Assembly: GCA_963828015.1 (NCBI GenBank)
Contig: CAWHCD010000005.1
Location: 62,001-126,000, forward strand
From: CAVPUA01 sp963828015
GTDB lineage: Bacteria; Actinomycetota; Actinomycetes; Mycobacteriales; Jatrophihabitantaceae
Direction: 5' to 3'
Length of the DNA: 64,000 nt
In this document: positions 23,899 to 33,198 of the stretch, one piece after another
Layout of the letters: the number at the start of each line of letters is the position of its first letter
How positions within the stretch are numbered: the first letter of the stretch is position 1
The notes under the pieces: model-generated
Told to the model about the DNA's origin: nothing
Database searches by the model: none
What the model saw: the letters and a program-made list of their open reading frames with translations, nothing else
Made by a program: the position numbers and the translations under genes

Positions 23899-26808
23899 AT
23901 GGCCACGGTCGAGCACGACCCGACCACCGTCGAGCCGCAGCGGCCGGCCCCGGCGCTCGCCGATGACCGTCCGCCGTTTCGCTACGACGCGGTCCTGGCC
24001 GACGCCATCGAGACCGGCTGGCAGCAGCGCTGGCAGGACGACGGCACCTTCAACGCGCCCAACCCGGCCGGCCCACTGGCCGAGGGCTTCGACCGGGTGG
24101 CGATCCGCCCGCAGGCCTACATCGCCGACATGTTCCCCTACCCCTCCGGCAGCGGGCTGCACGTCGGTCACCCGCTGGGCTATATAGGCACAGATGTCTT
24201 CGCCCGCTATCTGCGGATGTGCGGTTCCAACGTCTTGCACACGATGGGCTTCGACGCCTTCGGGTTGCCGGCCGAGCAGTACGCGATCGAGACCGGTCAG
24301 CACCCGAAGGTAACCACCGACGCCAACATCGAGGTCTTCACCCGGCAGCTGATCCGGCTCGGATTGGGTCATGACCGTCGACGCACGTTCGCCACCACGG
24401 ACCCCGAGTACTACCGGTGGACGCAGTGGATCTTTCTGAAGATCTTCAACTCCTGGTACGACACCGCCCTCGACCGGGCTCGCCCGATCGAGGAACTGAT
24501 CGCCGGGCTGGCCGACGGCACCCTGACGCCGGCCGCCGGCACGAACCCGTTCGATCGTCCCTGGGTCGATCTCACCGACATCGAGCGCCGGCAGGTCATC
24601 GACAACCATCGCCTGGCCTACCGGGCCGAGTCGCTGGTCAACTGGGCCCCCGGGCTGGGCACGGTGCTGGCCAATGAGGAGGTCACCGCCGACGGCCGCA
24701 GCGAGCGGGGCAACTTCCCGGTCTTTCGGCGCCCGCTGGCCCAGTGGATGATGCGCATCACCGCCTACGCCGATCGCCTGGTCGCCGACCTCGACCACAT
24801 CGACTGGCCGGAAAAAGTGCGCGCGATGCAGCGCAACTGGATCGGCAAGTCGACCGGGGCCCACGTCAGCTTCGCCTCGCCCGCCGGCGCGATCGAGGTC
24901 TTCACGACCCGTCCCGACACGTTGTTCGGGGCGACCTACATGGTCCTGGCGCCCGAGCACCCGCTCGTCGACGCGCTGACCACGGCCGCGTGGCCGGACG
25001 CCACGGTGTCCGCCTGGACGGGCGGTCACCCGGACCCGGCCGCTGCCATCGCGGCCTACCGGGCCTTTGTCGCCGGTCGCTCGGATCTGGAACGCCAGAC
25101 CGGGGCCGCGAAGGACAAGACCGGTGTGTTCACGGGGTCATTCGCGATCAATCCGGTGAACGGCGCCGCGATCCCGGTCTTCGTCGCCGACTACGTCCTG
25201 ATGGGCTACGGCACTGGCGCGATCATGGCCGTGCCCGCGCAGGACGAGCGGGACTGGGACTTCGCCGCCTCCCTGGAGTTGCCGGTCATCCGCACCGTGG
25301 CCCCGCCGGCTGATTTCGATGGCGCGGCCTTCACCGGTGACGGTCCGGCGATCAACTCAGCGAACGCGGACGGGCTGGACCTCAACGGGCTGGGCGTGGC
25401 CGAGGCCAAGGCGCGCACGATCGCCTGGCTGGCCGAACGTGGGCATGGGCGCGGCGCGACCACCTATCGCTTGCGGGACTGGTTGTTCTCGCGGCAGCGC
25501 TACTGGGGTGAGCCCTTCCCGATCGTCTACGACGAGACCGGCCTGCCGATCGCCGTGCCCGAGTCGCTGCTGCCGATCGAACTGCCACCGACCGACGACT
25601 TCTCCCCGAAGTCCTTTCCGGCCGAGGACGCCGAATCGACGCCCGAGCCGCCCCTGGGTCGGCTGGATGACTGGGTGACGGTGACCCTGGACCTGGGCGA
25701 CGGGCCACGGGAGTACCGCCGCGAGACGAACACGATGCCCAACTGGGCCGGTTCCTGCTGGTACGAACTGCGCTACCTCGATCCGACCAACTCCGAGGTC
25801 TTCGTCGACCCCGCGGTCGAGCGGTACTGGATGGGACCCACCGCCGAGCGTCCGCTGGGCGGGGTCGGGCTCTACGTCGGTGGCGTCGAACATGCCGTGT
25901 TGCACCTGCTCTACGCGCGCTTCTGGCACAAGGTGCTTTTCGATCTGGGTTACCTGTCCAGCTCCGAGCCGTTCCACAAGCTGGTGAACCAGGGCTATGT
26001 CGAGGCCTATGCCTACACCGACGAGCGCGGGGTGTACGTCGAGGCGACGCAGGTCGAAGAGCGTGACGGGCAGTTCTTCTTCGACGGCCGGCCGGTGCAG
26101 CGCAGCTACGGCAAGATGGGCAAGTCGCTGAAGAACGCGGTCACCCCGGACGAGCTCTACCTGGAGTACGGCGCCGACACGTTGCGGTTGTTCGAGATGT
26201 TCAGCGGCCCGCTCGACACGTCGCGTCCGTGGGACACCAAGGCGATCGTCGGCCCGTATCGGCTGCTTCAGCGCATCTGGCGCACGGTGATCGATGAGCA
26301 GACCGGCGAGGTGCACGTATCGGACGCCGAGCTGTCCCTGGCGCAGAGTCGCGAACTGCACCGGGCCATCCATGCCGTGCGCGAGGGCTATGACAACCTG
26401 CGCTTCAATACCTCGGTGGCCCGTCTGACCGAGCTGAACAACTCGATCACCGCGGCCTATCCGCACGGCGGGGCGCCGCGCGCGCTGGTCGAGCCGGTGG
26501 TGCTGATGCTGGCCCCGCTGGCCCCGCACATCGCCGAGGAGTTGTGGAGCAAGCTCGGCCACGCCGAGTCGCTGGCCTGGACCGATTTCCCGGTCGCGGA
26601 TCCGGCGCTGCTCGTCGACGACACGCTCGAGATCCCGGTGCAGGTCAACGGCAAGGTGCGGGTAGTGATGACTATGCCCGCCGATGCGGACCGTGAGGCG
26701 ATGGAGGCCGCGGCGCGCAGCGAGGCCCGCGTCATCGCCGCGCTGGACGGTCGAGACGCCAAGCGTGTGATCGTCGTGCCGGGCCGCCTCGTCAACTTCG
26801 TCGTCTGA
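23899..26808 (+). CDS. leuS: Leucine--tRNA ligase
   Basis: Class I synthetase charging tRNA-Leu. At 969 residues it is the long actinobacterial form. The HIGH motif is HVGH at 88-91. The editing (CP1) domain lies around 290-480, with TRPDTLFGATYMVLAPEH and MAVPAQDERD. The second signature is KMGKS at 739-743, a variant of KMSKS. The anticodon-binding and C-terminal domains follow, ending GRLVNFVV. ATG 23899 is preceded by AAAGGA. degV begins two bases after the stop. Confidence 0.97.
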   Translation: MATVEHDPTTVEPQRPAPALADDRPPFRYDAVLADAIETGWQQRWQDDGTFNAPNPAGPLAEGFDRVAIRPQAYIADMFPYPSGSGLHVGHPLGYIGTDVFARYLRMCGSNVLHTMGFDAFGLPAEQYAIETGQHPKVTTDANIEVFTRQLIRLGLGHDRRRTFATTDPEYYRWTQWIFLKIFNSWYDTALDRARPIEELIAGLADGTLTPAAGTNPFDRPWVDLTDIERRQVIDNHRLAYRAESLVNWAPGLGTVLANEEVTADGRSERGNFPVFRRPLAQWMMRITAYADRLVADLDHIDWPEKVRAMQRNWIGKSTGAHVSFASPAGAIEVFTTRPDTLFGATYMVLAPEHPLVDALTTAAWPDATVSAWTGGHPDPAAAIAAYRAFVAGRSDLERQTGAAKDKTGVFTGSFAINPVNGAAIPVFVADYVLMGYGTGAIMAVPAQDERDWDFAASLELPVIRTVAPPADFDGAAFTGDGPAINSANADGLDLNGLGVAEAKARTIAWLAERGHGRGATTYRLRDWLFSRQRYWGEPFPIVYDETGLPIAVPESLLPIELPPTDDFSPKSFPAEDAESTPEPPLGRLDDWVTVTLDLGDGPREYRRETNTMPNWAGSCWYELRYLDPTNSEVFVDPAVERYWMGPTAERPLGGVGLYVGGVEHAVLHLLYARFWHKVLFDLGYLSSSEPFHKLVNQGYVEAYAYTDERGVYVEATQVEERDGQFFFDGRPVQRSYGKMGKSLKNAVTPDELYLEYGADTLRLFEMFSGPLDTSRPWDTKAIVGPYRLLQRIWRTVIDEQTGEVHVSDAELSLAQSRELHRAIHAVREGYDNLRFNTSVARLTELNNSITAAYPHGGAPRALVEPVVLMLAPLAPHIAEELWSKLGHAESLAWTDFPVADPALLVDDTLEIPVQVNGKVRVVMTMPADADREAMEAAARSEARVIAALDGRDAKRVIVVPGRLVNFVV

Positions 26809-26809
26809 C

Positions 26810-27646
26810 ATGAGCGTCGCGGTCGTCACCGACTCGACCTCCTACCTGCCGACGGAGCTGGTCGGGGGAGCGGTGGTCGTGCCGCTGCGGGTCTCGATCG
26901 GCGATCGCGAGGGTGTCGAAGGCGTCGACGTCACGCCGGCCCAGGTGACCAAAGCCTTACGCAATCGAATACAGGTCACTACGTCGCGGCCGGCGCCGGC
27001 CCAGTTCGTGGCCGCCTATCGGGCCGCACTCGACGCCGGAGCGACATCGGTGGTGTCGGTGCATCTGGCCGCCGCGTTGTCGGGCACCTGGGAGTCGGCC
27101 CGGTTGGCCGCTGAGGACTTTCCGTTCGGCACCGTTCGGGTCGTCGACTCCGGATCGACCGGCATGGCGCTCGGCTTCGCGGTGCTGGCCGCGTCGGCGG
27201 CCGCGGCGGCGGGCGCAACGGCGTCGCAGGTGCAGGACGCGGCGATCGCCGCGATCGACCGGACGACCTCGACGTTCTACGTCGACAACCTGGACTATCT
27301 GCGGCGGGGCGGGCGCATCGGTGCGGCCACCGCGCTGCTGGGCACGTCGTTGGCGGTAAAGCCCCTGCTGCACATGGTGAACGGTCACATCGCGCTGGCG
27401 GAGAAGGTGCGTACGTCGTCCAAGGCGCTGGTGCGCCTGGCGCAGCGCACGATCGATGCGGCCGGCGGGGGACCGGCCGATGTCGCGGTGCAGCACCTGG
27501 ACGCCGGCCCGCGCGCGCTCGAACTGGCCGACCGCCTGCGGGCCGACATGCCGCTGCTCGGTGAGCTCTACACCTCCGAGGTCGGCGCGGTGGTCGGCGC
27601 GCACCTTGGTCCGGGCATGGTCGCGACGGTCGTCGTCCGCCGCTAG
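26810..27646 (+). CDS. DegV family protein (fatty-acid-binding)
   Basis: A 278-residue DegV protein. Family members bind a fatty acid and, in Gram-positives, serve fatty-acid kinase systems. Signatures are AVVTDSTSYLP at the N-terminus, QVTTSRPAP in the lipid-binding loop, SGTWESA, and VDNLDYLRRGGRIG. No FakA kinase gene is in the window. It follows leuS immediately and converges with the membrane protein on the other strand, with 13 bases between the stops. The degV-comEA neighbourhood is the same as in mycobacteria. Confidence 0.92.
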   Translation: MSVAVVTDSTSYLPTELVGGAVVVPLRVSIGDREGVEGVDVTPAQVTKALRNRIQVTTSRPAPAQFVAAYRAALDAGATSVVSVHLAAALSGTWESARLAAEDFPFGTVRVVDSGSTGMALGFAVLAASAAAAAGATASQVQDAAIAAIDRTTSTFYVDNLDYLRRGGRIGAATALLGTSLAVKPLLHMVNGHIALAEKVRTSSKALVRLAQRTIDAAGGGPADVAVQHLDAGPRALELADRLRADMPLLGELYTSEVGAVVGAHLGPGMVATVVVRR

Positions 27647-27659
27647 TTCGCTCGGTGGT

Positions 27660-29225
27660 CTAGCAGTGATGCGCCCCGACGAGGGTGGATCCGACGACGT
27701 AGCGGGTGGCCGGCCCGGTCTCTAGCGCGGCGTGCTTCCCGTCCTGTCGTAGACAGCCGGTGTTCACGGTCAGCCACCGCGACCATCGGAGATTGATGGC
27801 CACCGTCGTGTGCGGCGGTGCGGTAATGAGGAGCTGGCTGGCGGTGTAGCCGGTCAGCGTCGCCGGCGCGGCGACGATGGGCACCGACTGCGCGACGGCG
27901 TAAAGCGTCCAGTGGGCGTTGCTCCACACCGGGGACAGGTAGCTGAACGTCGGGATGGCCGTGGCCTCGCGCTGCCCGAACGTCGACAGCCGGGCGTCGG
28001 GGACGGCCACGTACTCGACCGCGTTGGTGTCGAGGAAGCCCCGGTAACTAGCCGCGGTCGGGCCCTGCTGGTAGAACACTGGACCGTTGAGGTCCGTGTC
28101 GACCTGCCGCAGCCACCCGCGGGCGATCGGCACCGACCGGGCCACGAAATAGGCGTCCCAATGCCCGACCATCTCCGGGATCTCGACTCGCCCGGTGATC
28201 GGGCCGCGCGCACCTATCTCGGCCAGTAGCGGCTGGTAGTAGGACGCAGTGGTCGCTGGTGCCCCGGCGTCTCGCAGGGTGCCCACGGTGAGCGGAAGCT
28301 GCACCACCACGGCGATCGCGATGATCGCGATGGTCACCGGTCGACGGAACTCCACGAGCGCGATCACCAACGGGATCGCGAACAGCAGCGAGAGCCGGGT
28401 CGCGTTGCTGCCGACGGGTGAGTGGACGAAGTAGGCCGCGCTGACAAAGACGATCCCGAGTACCGCCCCGATGCGAATCGCCTTGTAGCGCAGGGGAATC
28501 ACGAGGGCGACCAGGATCGAGGCGACCAGCGCGTGGCCGAAGTCCGATCGCCCGAACGGCTCGTTTCCACCGTCGCTGAACACCCCGGAGATGACCAGCA
28601 AGGGAAGGCCGCTGCCGACTACGAGAAGCGCGGCGTCGACCCAGCGACGGTGCACCGCGGCCACTGCCGCGCACAGCCACAGCAGCAGCGCGGCCACCGG
28701 ATTGGCCGCGCCCGTGAGCACGGCGCCGATGACCATTGCGGTACGCCGGCCCCGCTGCAGGGCGAGCAGAGCGCCGAGTCCGCAGGCCAGGCCGACGCCG
28801 AAGGCGACCCGCCCCTCGACGAGGTTCGCGGCCTGGCAGAACGCCGCCGCGAGACCGCCGGCCAGCGGTCGCCGGGCCTTGACGGCCTGCAGCAAGCGGG
28901 TGAAGAACCAGGTGCCGACGACAGCGGCGATCGCCCCGAGCAGTTCGGCGCCGACCAGGCCCGCCACGGCCGGCACCCACAACGAGTAGCCGTAGGCGAA
29001 GGTACCGCCGAACCAGCGCAGGTCGACCGGGGTCAGCGGATCGTGGCGGGCGAAGTCGGCCCGGGCCAGCTGCGCGGACAGGTCCACACCCATCGTGGGC
29101 GCGAGCAGATAGGCCATCACCAGCACGAGGGCAAACGCCGAGGCGAGGACGGCCGGATCGGCGGCGGCGGTGCGTCGGGCGTCGGTGCCGTGCGGGCTGC
29201 GGCGGAGGATATCCAGGCGGCCCAC
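27660..29225 (-). CDS. Polytopic membrane protein of unknown function (GT-C-like topology)
   Basis: A 521-residue protein with about ten hydrophobic helices in residues 25-320, followed by a roughly 190-residue extracytoplasmic tail. An early loop DLSAQLARADFARHDPL after the first helix, a long multi-pass core and a soluble tail resemble lipid-linked sugar transferases of the GT-C fold, but I see no decisive catalytic motif. The tail is rich in aromatic residues and ends in HHC. The start is GTG 29225 with no clear ribosome site. It is transcribed against degV and divergently from comEA, in a slot occupied by eis in Mycobacterium tuberculosis. Function unknown. Confidence 0.65.
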   Translation of the reverse strand: MGRLDILRRSPHGTDARRTAAADPAVLASAFALVLVMAYLLAPTMGVDLSAQLARADFARHDPLTPVDLRWFGGTFAYGYSLWVPAVAGLVGAELLGAIAAVVGTWFFTRLLQAVKARRPLAGGLAAAFCQAANLVEGRVAFGVGLACGLGALLALQRGRRTAMVIGAVLTGAANPVAALLLWLCAAVAAVHRRWVDAALLVVGSGLPLLVISGVFSDGGNEPFGRSDFGHALVASILVALVIPLRYKAIRIGAVLGIVFVSAAYFVHSPVGSNATRLSLLFAIPLVIALVEFRRPVTIAIIAIAVVVQLPLTVGTLRDAGAPATTASYYQPLLAEIGARGPITGRVEIPEMVGHWDAYFVARSVPIARGWLRQVDTDLNGPVFYQQGPTAASYRGFLDTNAVEYVAVPDARLSTFGQREATAIPTFSYLSPVWSNAHWTLYAVAQSVPIVAAPATLTGYTASQLLITAPPHTTVAINLRWSRWLTVNTGCLRQDGKHAALETGPATRYVVGSTLVGAHHC

Positions 29226-29441
29226 GAGGAAAGTCTGTCATCCACAGGCTTCGAGGTCGTCCACATCCGGTCGGTCACGAGCCACGAACCCGCGGCCGTA
29301 TTCCTAACGTCGAGCCGTGCGGTCAGGATCCGAGCTGCCCGGCCGGGGGAACGAGCGCGAATCGCGCGCCGGGCTCTTGGCCTGCTCGAGCCCGAGGGTG
29401 GAGCTGAGACCACCTCCGTCGAGCGGGTCCCACCGGACCGG

Positions 29442-30119
29442 ATGTCCGTGCTGCAGCGGCTAGGGGACCGGCTGGCCACCGCGACCCGGCGCCGCGGCTG
29501 GTCTTTCGATCCCGGGGTACGCGGTGCAGTGGCGATGGGAGTGGTGGCGATGGTGGCCGCACTCGTCGCCGGCTGGTGGGTGTTCTCCGCGCGCCCCTCG
29601 GCCTCCGCCATAGCCGCGCCGATGGCGTCGGACTCGGCCGTGCGCTCGACGGCGAGTGCAGGCGGCAGCTCGGCGAGTAGTTCGGCCACCTCGGCTGCGC
29701 CGGTGCTGGTGGTCGATGTCGTCGGCCTCGTCCGGTCGCCCGGTATCTATCGGCTGCCGGCGGGTTCGCGCGTGTACGACGCGATTCAGGCCGCCGGCGG
29801 GGCCGTTCCCGGCACCGATCTGAGCACGTTGAATCTCGCCGCGAAGGTCTCCGATGGGCAGCAGTTGGCGGTCGGGGTGGCGGGGGCGCCGGCCGCCCCG
29901 GTCGGATCCGGCGGTGCGGCCGCGACGGGACCGGTCGACCTCAACACCGCATCCATCACGGAGCTCGATGCGCTGCCCGGTGTCGGTCCGGTGCTCGCGC
30001 AACACATCATCGATTGGCGCACCGCACACGGCCGGTTCGATTCGATCGATCAACTGCGTGAGGTGAGCGGCATCGGGACGGCAAAGTTCGCCGACCTTCG
30101 CGGGCTGGTGACGGTATGA
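29442..30119 (+). CDS. comEA: ComEA-like helix-hairpin-helix DNA-binding protein
   Basis: A 225-residue membrane-anchored DNA-binding protein of natural-transformation machinery. One membrane helix (about residues 28-50) is followed by a Ser/Ala linker. Next comes a SLBB-type domain (about 88-140, VVGLVRSPGIYRLPAGSRVYDAI). The C-terminal double helix-hairpin-helix contains LNTASITELDALPGVGPVLAQ and VSGIGTAKFADLRG. ATG 29442 is the clearest start, but coding character continues upstream for perhaps 40 codons, so a longer form from a rare start is possible. It overlaps comEC by ATGA. Confidence 0.88.
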   Translation: MSVLQRLGDRLATATRRRGWSFDPGVRGAVAMGVVAMVAALVAGWWVFSARPSASAIAAPMASDSAVRSTASAGGSSASSSATSAAPVLVVDVVGLVRSPGIYRLPAGSRVYDAIQAAGGAVPGTDLSTLNLAAKVSDGQQLAVGVAGAPAAPVGSGGAAATGPVDLNTASITELDALPGVGPVLAQHIIDWRTAHGRFDSIDQLREVSGIGTAKFADLRGLVTV

Positions 30120-32470
30120 CTGCCACCCCGGTCGTGGTGGCCGCACCGGCGACCGACTTCCGGTTGGCCGTCGGTGCCGGGGCCGCCTGGCTGGCCGTCG
30201 CCACCGCCCTCGGGCAGGGCGCGCGATGGACGTTGATCGCCGCGCTGGTCATCGGCGTCCTGGGCCTGCTCGCCCTCGGTTTGGTCGCCCGCCTTGGCCC
30301 GATCGCCGCATCGGTCGCGCTGGCCGCGTTCTGCGCCGTGCTGGCGCTGGCCCCGCTGTCCGCCCGCCTGCACCGGGCCTCGTCGGGGCCGCTGACCACG
30401 CTCGCCCGAGCGCGCGCTGCGGTGACTGCCGAGCTGACCGTCACCGCCGATCCGCGGCTGCTCACCGCGAAGGGGGTGGCCGGGTCGCCGCGGATGGCCA
30501 TCGACGCCCATCTGAGGTCCGCGATGGTCGCCGGCCGGACGGTGCGGGTGTCGGGGTCGGTGTTGATCCTCGGGCCGGCGGGAGCGTGGACCGATGTATT
30601 GCCCGGGCAACGCGTGCACCTGGACGGCACTCTCCAGCCGCCACTGGGCAACGGGTTGCTGCAGGCGGTGCTGGTGGCCGAGGACGCCCCGGAGCTGGTG
30701 GGCCAACCGCCCTGGTGGCAGCGCGGTGCTGGGCGGGTCCGCGAGTCGCTGCGTCAGGCCAGCGCGACGTTGCCGCGCCAGCCGGCCGGCCTGCTGCCCG
30801 GGCTGGTCGACGGCGACACCCGCGACCTCGACCCGGTGCTCGCGCAACGGTTTCGGATCGCCGGCCTCACCCACTTGGTGGCTGTCAGCGGAACCAACTG
30901 CGCGATCGTGGTCGGCGCGGTGCTGTTGTTGATGCGGCAGGCCCGGGCCGGGCCGAGGGTGCGGGCCGGTGTCGGGTTGCTGGTCCTGGTGGCGTTCGTG
31001 GTGGTGGCCCGCCCCTCACCCAGCGTGCTGCGGGCGGCGTTCATGGCGGCCATCATGCTGTTCGGGTTGGCGAGCGGTCGCGAACGACAGGTCTTGCCCG
31101 CCCTGGCCGCGAGCGTGATCGCGTTGCTGGTGTGGCAGCCGCAGCTCGCGGTCGACAACGGCTTCACGATGTCGGTGTTGGCGACGGGAGCGCTGTTGCT
31201 GATCGCCCCGGGGTGGGCCTTGGCCTTGCGGCGTCGGCACATTCCGCGGGGCATCGCTGAACCATTGGCCGTGGCCGCCGCGGCCAACATCGTCACGGCG
31301 CCGGTTATCGCGTCGATCTCCGGCCGGGTCAGTCTGGTCGCGATCCCGGCCAACCTGCTGGCCGAGCCGGTGGTGGCGGTGACGACGCTGCTCGGCTTCG
31401 CCGCGGCGCGGGTGGCTCCGATCAGTCTGGGTGCGGGATCGGCGCTGGCTCAGCTGGCCGGGTGGCCGTGCCGTTGGTTGATCATGGTGGCCGACTATTT
31501 CGGGGGGTTGCACGGGGCGACGATCCCGTGGCCGAGTGGTTCGGTCGGTGCGCTCGCCCTGGTGGGTGTGGTCGTGGCGGTGCTCCGGCTGGCCGCGCGG
31601 GCCGGCCCGCGGCGGTTGCTGGCGGTCGCGGCGGTCGTGATCGTCGTCGTGCAGCTTCCGGTGCGGGCCGTGACGTCCGGGTGGCCGGTGCCCGGTTGGA
31701 TCTTCGTGGCCTGCGACGTCGGTCAGGGCGACGGACTGGTGTTACCGGCCGGCCCACACAGCGCGGTCGTGATCGACGCCGGCCCGGATCCGGTGTCGAT
31801 GAACCGGTGCCTGGACGACCTCGGCATCACCGACGTCCCGCTGTTGATCTTCAGCCACTACCACCTCGACCATGTCGGTGGCATCGGTGGCGTCTTCGAG
31901 GGCCGCACGGTGCATCAGGTGCTGACCGGACCATTGGCACTGCCGAGCACGGGCGTGGACCTGGTGGCCAAGACACTGCGCGCACACGGGTTGCCGATCG
32001 GCGCGGCCCCGGTCGGATCGACGGTCACCGTGGGAGCCGTGCGCTTGGAGTACCTCGCCCCCAAGGCGCCCTTTCGGGGGACGCGCTCGGACCCGAACAA
32101 CTCCTCGCTGATCATCCGGGCCACGGTCGGCGGGCGGACGATCCTGCTCTCCGGCGACGCCGAGGTCGAGGCCCAACAATCGGTGCTGGATTCCGGCACC
32201 GATGTCCGCGCCGACGTGCTCAAGGTCCCGCATCACGGCAGCGCGTATTCCGACCCGGCCTTCCTAGCCGCGGTGCATGCGCAGGTCGGGATCATCTCGG
32301 TGGGCGCGAACAACGACTACGGACTTCCCTCGCCCTTGCTGATCTCCGAGCTGGCCCGGCTGGGACTACCCACCCGGCGCACCGACCGCGACGGCGATGT
32401 CGCCGTAACCAACAGTGGCGGGCAGCTGCGGGTGGTCGCTCGCGGCGTTCGGGCCAGCAGCCCCGGCTGA
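30116..32470 (+). CDS. comEC: ComEC/Rec2-type DNA-internalisation channel
   Basis: Membrane channel thought to carry single-stranded DNA across the cytoplasmic membrane. It has 784 residues. The N-terminus has hydrophobic helices and a DUF4131-like soluble part, and the Competence domain contains GLTHLVAVSGTNCAIV. The C-terminal metallo-beta-lactamase-like domain carries SHYHLDHVGG near residue 580. Coupled to comEA through ATGA. Pilus or ComFA-type genes are not in the window, so transformability cannot be judged. Two-gene comEA-comEC operons upstream of holA are standard in actinobacteria. Confidence 0.94.
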   Translation: MTATPVVVAAPATDFRLAVGAGAAWLAVATALGQGARWTLIAALVIGVLGLLALGLVARLGPIAASVALAAFCAVLALAPLSARLHRASSGPLTTLARARAAVTAELTVTADPRLLTAKGVAGSPRMAIDAHLRSAMVAGRTVRVSGSVLILGPAGAWTDVLPGQRVHLDGTLQPPLGNGLLQAVLVAEDAPELVGQPPWWQRGAGRVRESLRQASATLPRQPAGLLPGLVDGDTRDLDPVLAQRFRIAGLTHLVAVSGTNCAIVVGAVLLLMRQARAGPRVRAGVGLLVLVAFVVVARPSPSVLRAAFMAAIMLFGLASGRERQVLPALAASVIALLVWQPQLAVDNGFTMSVLATGALLLIAPGWALALRRRHIPRGIAEPLAVAAAANIVTAPVIASISGRVSLVAIPANLLAEPVVAVTTLLGFAAARVAPISLGAGSALAQLAGWPCRWLIMVADYFGGLHGATIPWPSGSVGALALVGVVVAVLRLAARAGPRRLLAVAAVVIVVVQLPVRAVTSGWPVPGWIFVACDVGQGDGLVLPAGPHSAVVIDAGPDPVSMNRCLDDLGITDVPLLIFSHYHLDHVGGIGGVFEGRTVHQVLTGPLALPSTGVDLVAKTLRAHGLPIGAAPVGSTVTVGAVRLEYLAPKAPFRGTRSDPNNSSLIIRATVGGRTILLSGDAEVEAQQSVLDSGTDVRADVLKVPHHGSAYSDPAFLAAVHAQVGIISVGANNDYGLPSPLLISELARLGLPTRRTDRDGDVAVTNSGGQLRVVARGVRASSPG

Positions 32471-32478
32471 GCGGCCTG

Positions 32479-33153
32479 CTACGACCGCAACCGGGCCGAC
32501 TCGGTCGGCATCAGCTTGTGGTTGGTCATCGCGTCGCGGAACTCGTCCTGGCTCAGCGCGGGCGGTCCGAGGGGGGTGCCGCCGGGACGCAGTCCGCTCA
32601 GCATCAGGTTCAGGTAGCGCTGCCAGAGTTCGGGTGCGGCCTCACCGGCCATGTCGACGACCGTACCCAACATGCCCATGATGAAACCGAGATCGGTGGG
32701 GTCAGCATCAGCGCGCACTGCGCCGGCCTGCTGAGCTCGGCGCAACAACTCCCCGACCGGACCCATCAGCCGATTGTTGATCTGCTCCATCTTCTGCTGA
32801 TCATGGATGCCGAGCATCACCTCGCGCAGCGCGCGGTCCTCGGCCTGCACCCGCATCGCACTGTCGAGGAAATAGACCAGGCCCGACCAGGCATCTTCGA
32901 TCTGCAGCGCCTCGTCGACGAGCGCCACGATGGTGTCGATCGTCTGCTGCATCAGCGCCGAGGCGAGTTCGTACTTGTTCGCGAAGTGGCGGTACGCGGT
33001 GCCGACGCCCAATCCGGCCTGCTTGGCGACCTCGTCCAGGCTGGCCTCGAGGCCGCGGCGGGCAAAGACCACGCGCGCGGCCTCGATGAGCAGTTCGCGG
33101 TTGCGGACCGCGTCCTTGCGCGGTGGCCGGGCGATGGCCGCCTCAACTGCCAT
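32479..33153 (-). CDS. TetR family transcriptional regulator
   Basis: A 224-residue repressor-type protein. The N-terminal helix-turn-helix (about residues 15-65) reads ELLIEAARVVFARRGLEAS and DEVAKQAGLGVGTAYRHFANK, typical of TetR. The C-terminal ligand domain is helical. It lies 45 bases downstream of an MFS efflux gene on the same strand and probably controls it. Candidate operators are palindromes upstream of the MFS start. The 3' end converges with comEC, with eight bases between the stops. Confidence 0.9.
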   Translation of the reverse strand: MAVEAAIARPPRKDAVRNRELLIEAARVVFARRGLEASLDEVAKQAGLGVGTAYRHFANKYELASALMQQTIDTIVALVDEALQIEDAWSGLVYFLDSAMRVQAEDRALREVMLGIHDQQKMEQINNRLMGPVGELLRRAQQAGAVRADADPTDLGFIMGMLGTVVDMAGEAAPELWQRYLNLMLSGLRPGGTPLGPPALSQDEFRDAMTNHKLMPTESARLRS

Positions 33154-33198
33154 GGTCGGACTCTCTCCCCACCGGACCCCGTGCGCGGACGTTGCGGC

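Noticed and set aside
23887..26808. KMGKS in LeuRS as a defective active site
   Set aside because: The variant retains both lysines and, as far as I recall, is usual in actinobacterial LeuRS.
28422..29441. Upstream extension of comEA by more than 300 codons
   Set aside because: Most of it overlaps the opposite-strand membrane protein, and its composition (Gln/Asp/Gly-rich) is that of an antisense frame. ComEA proteins do not carry such an extension.
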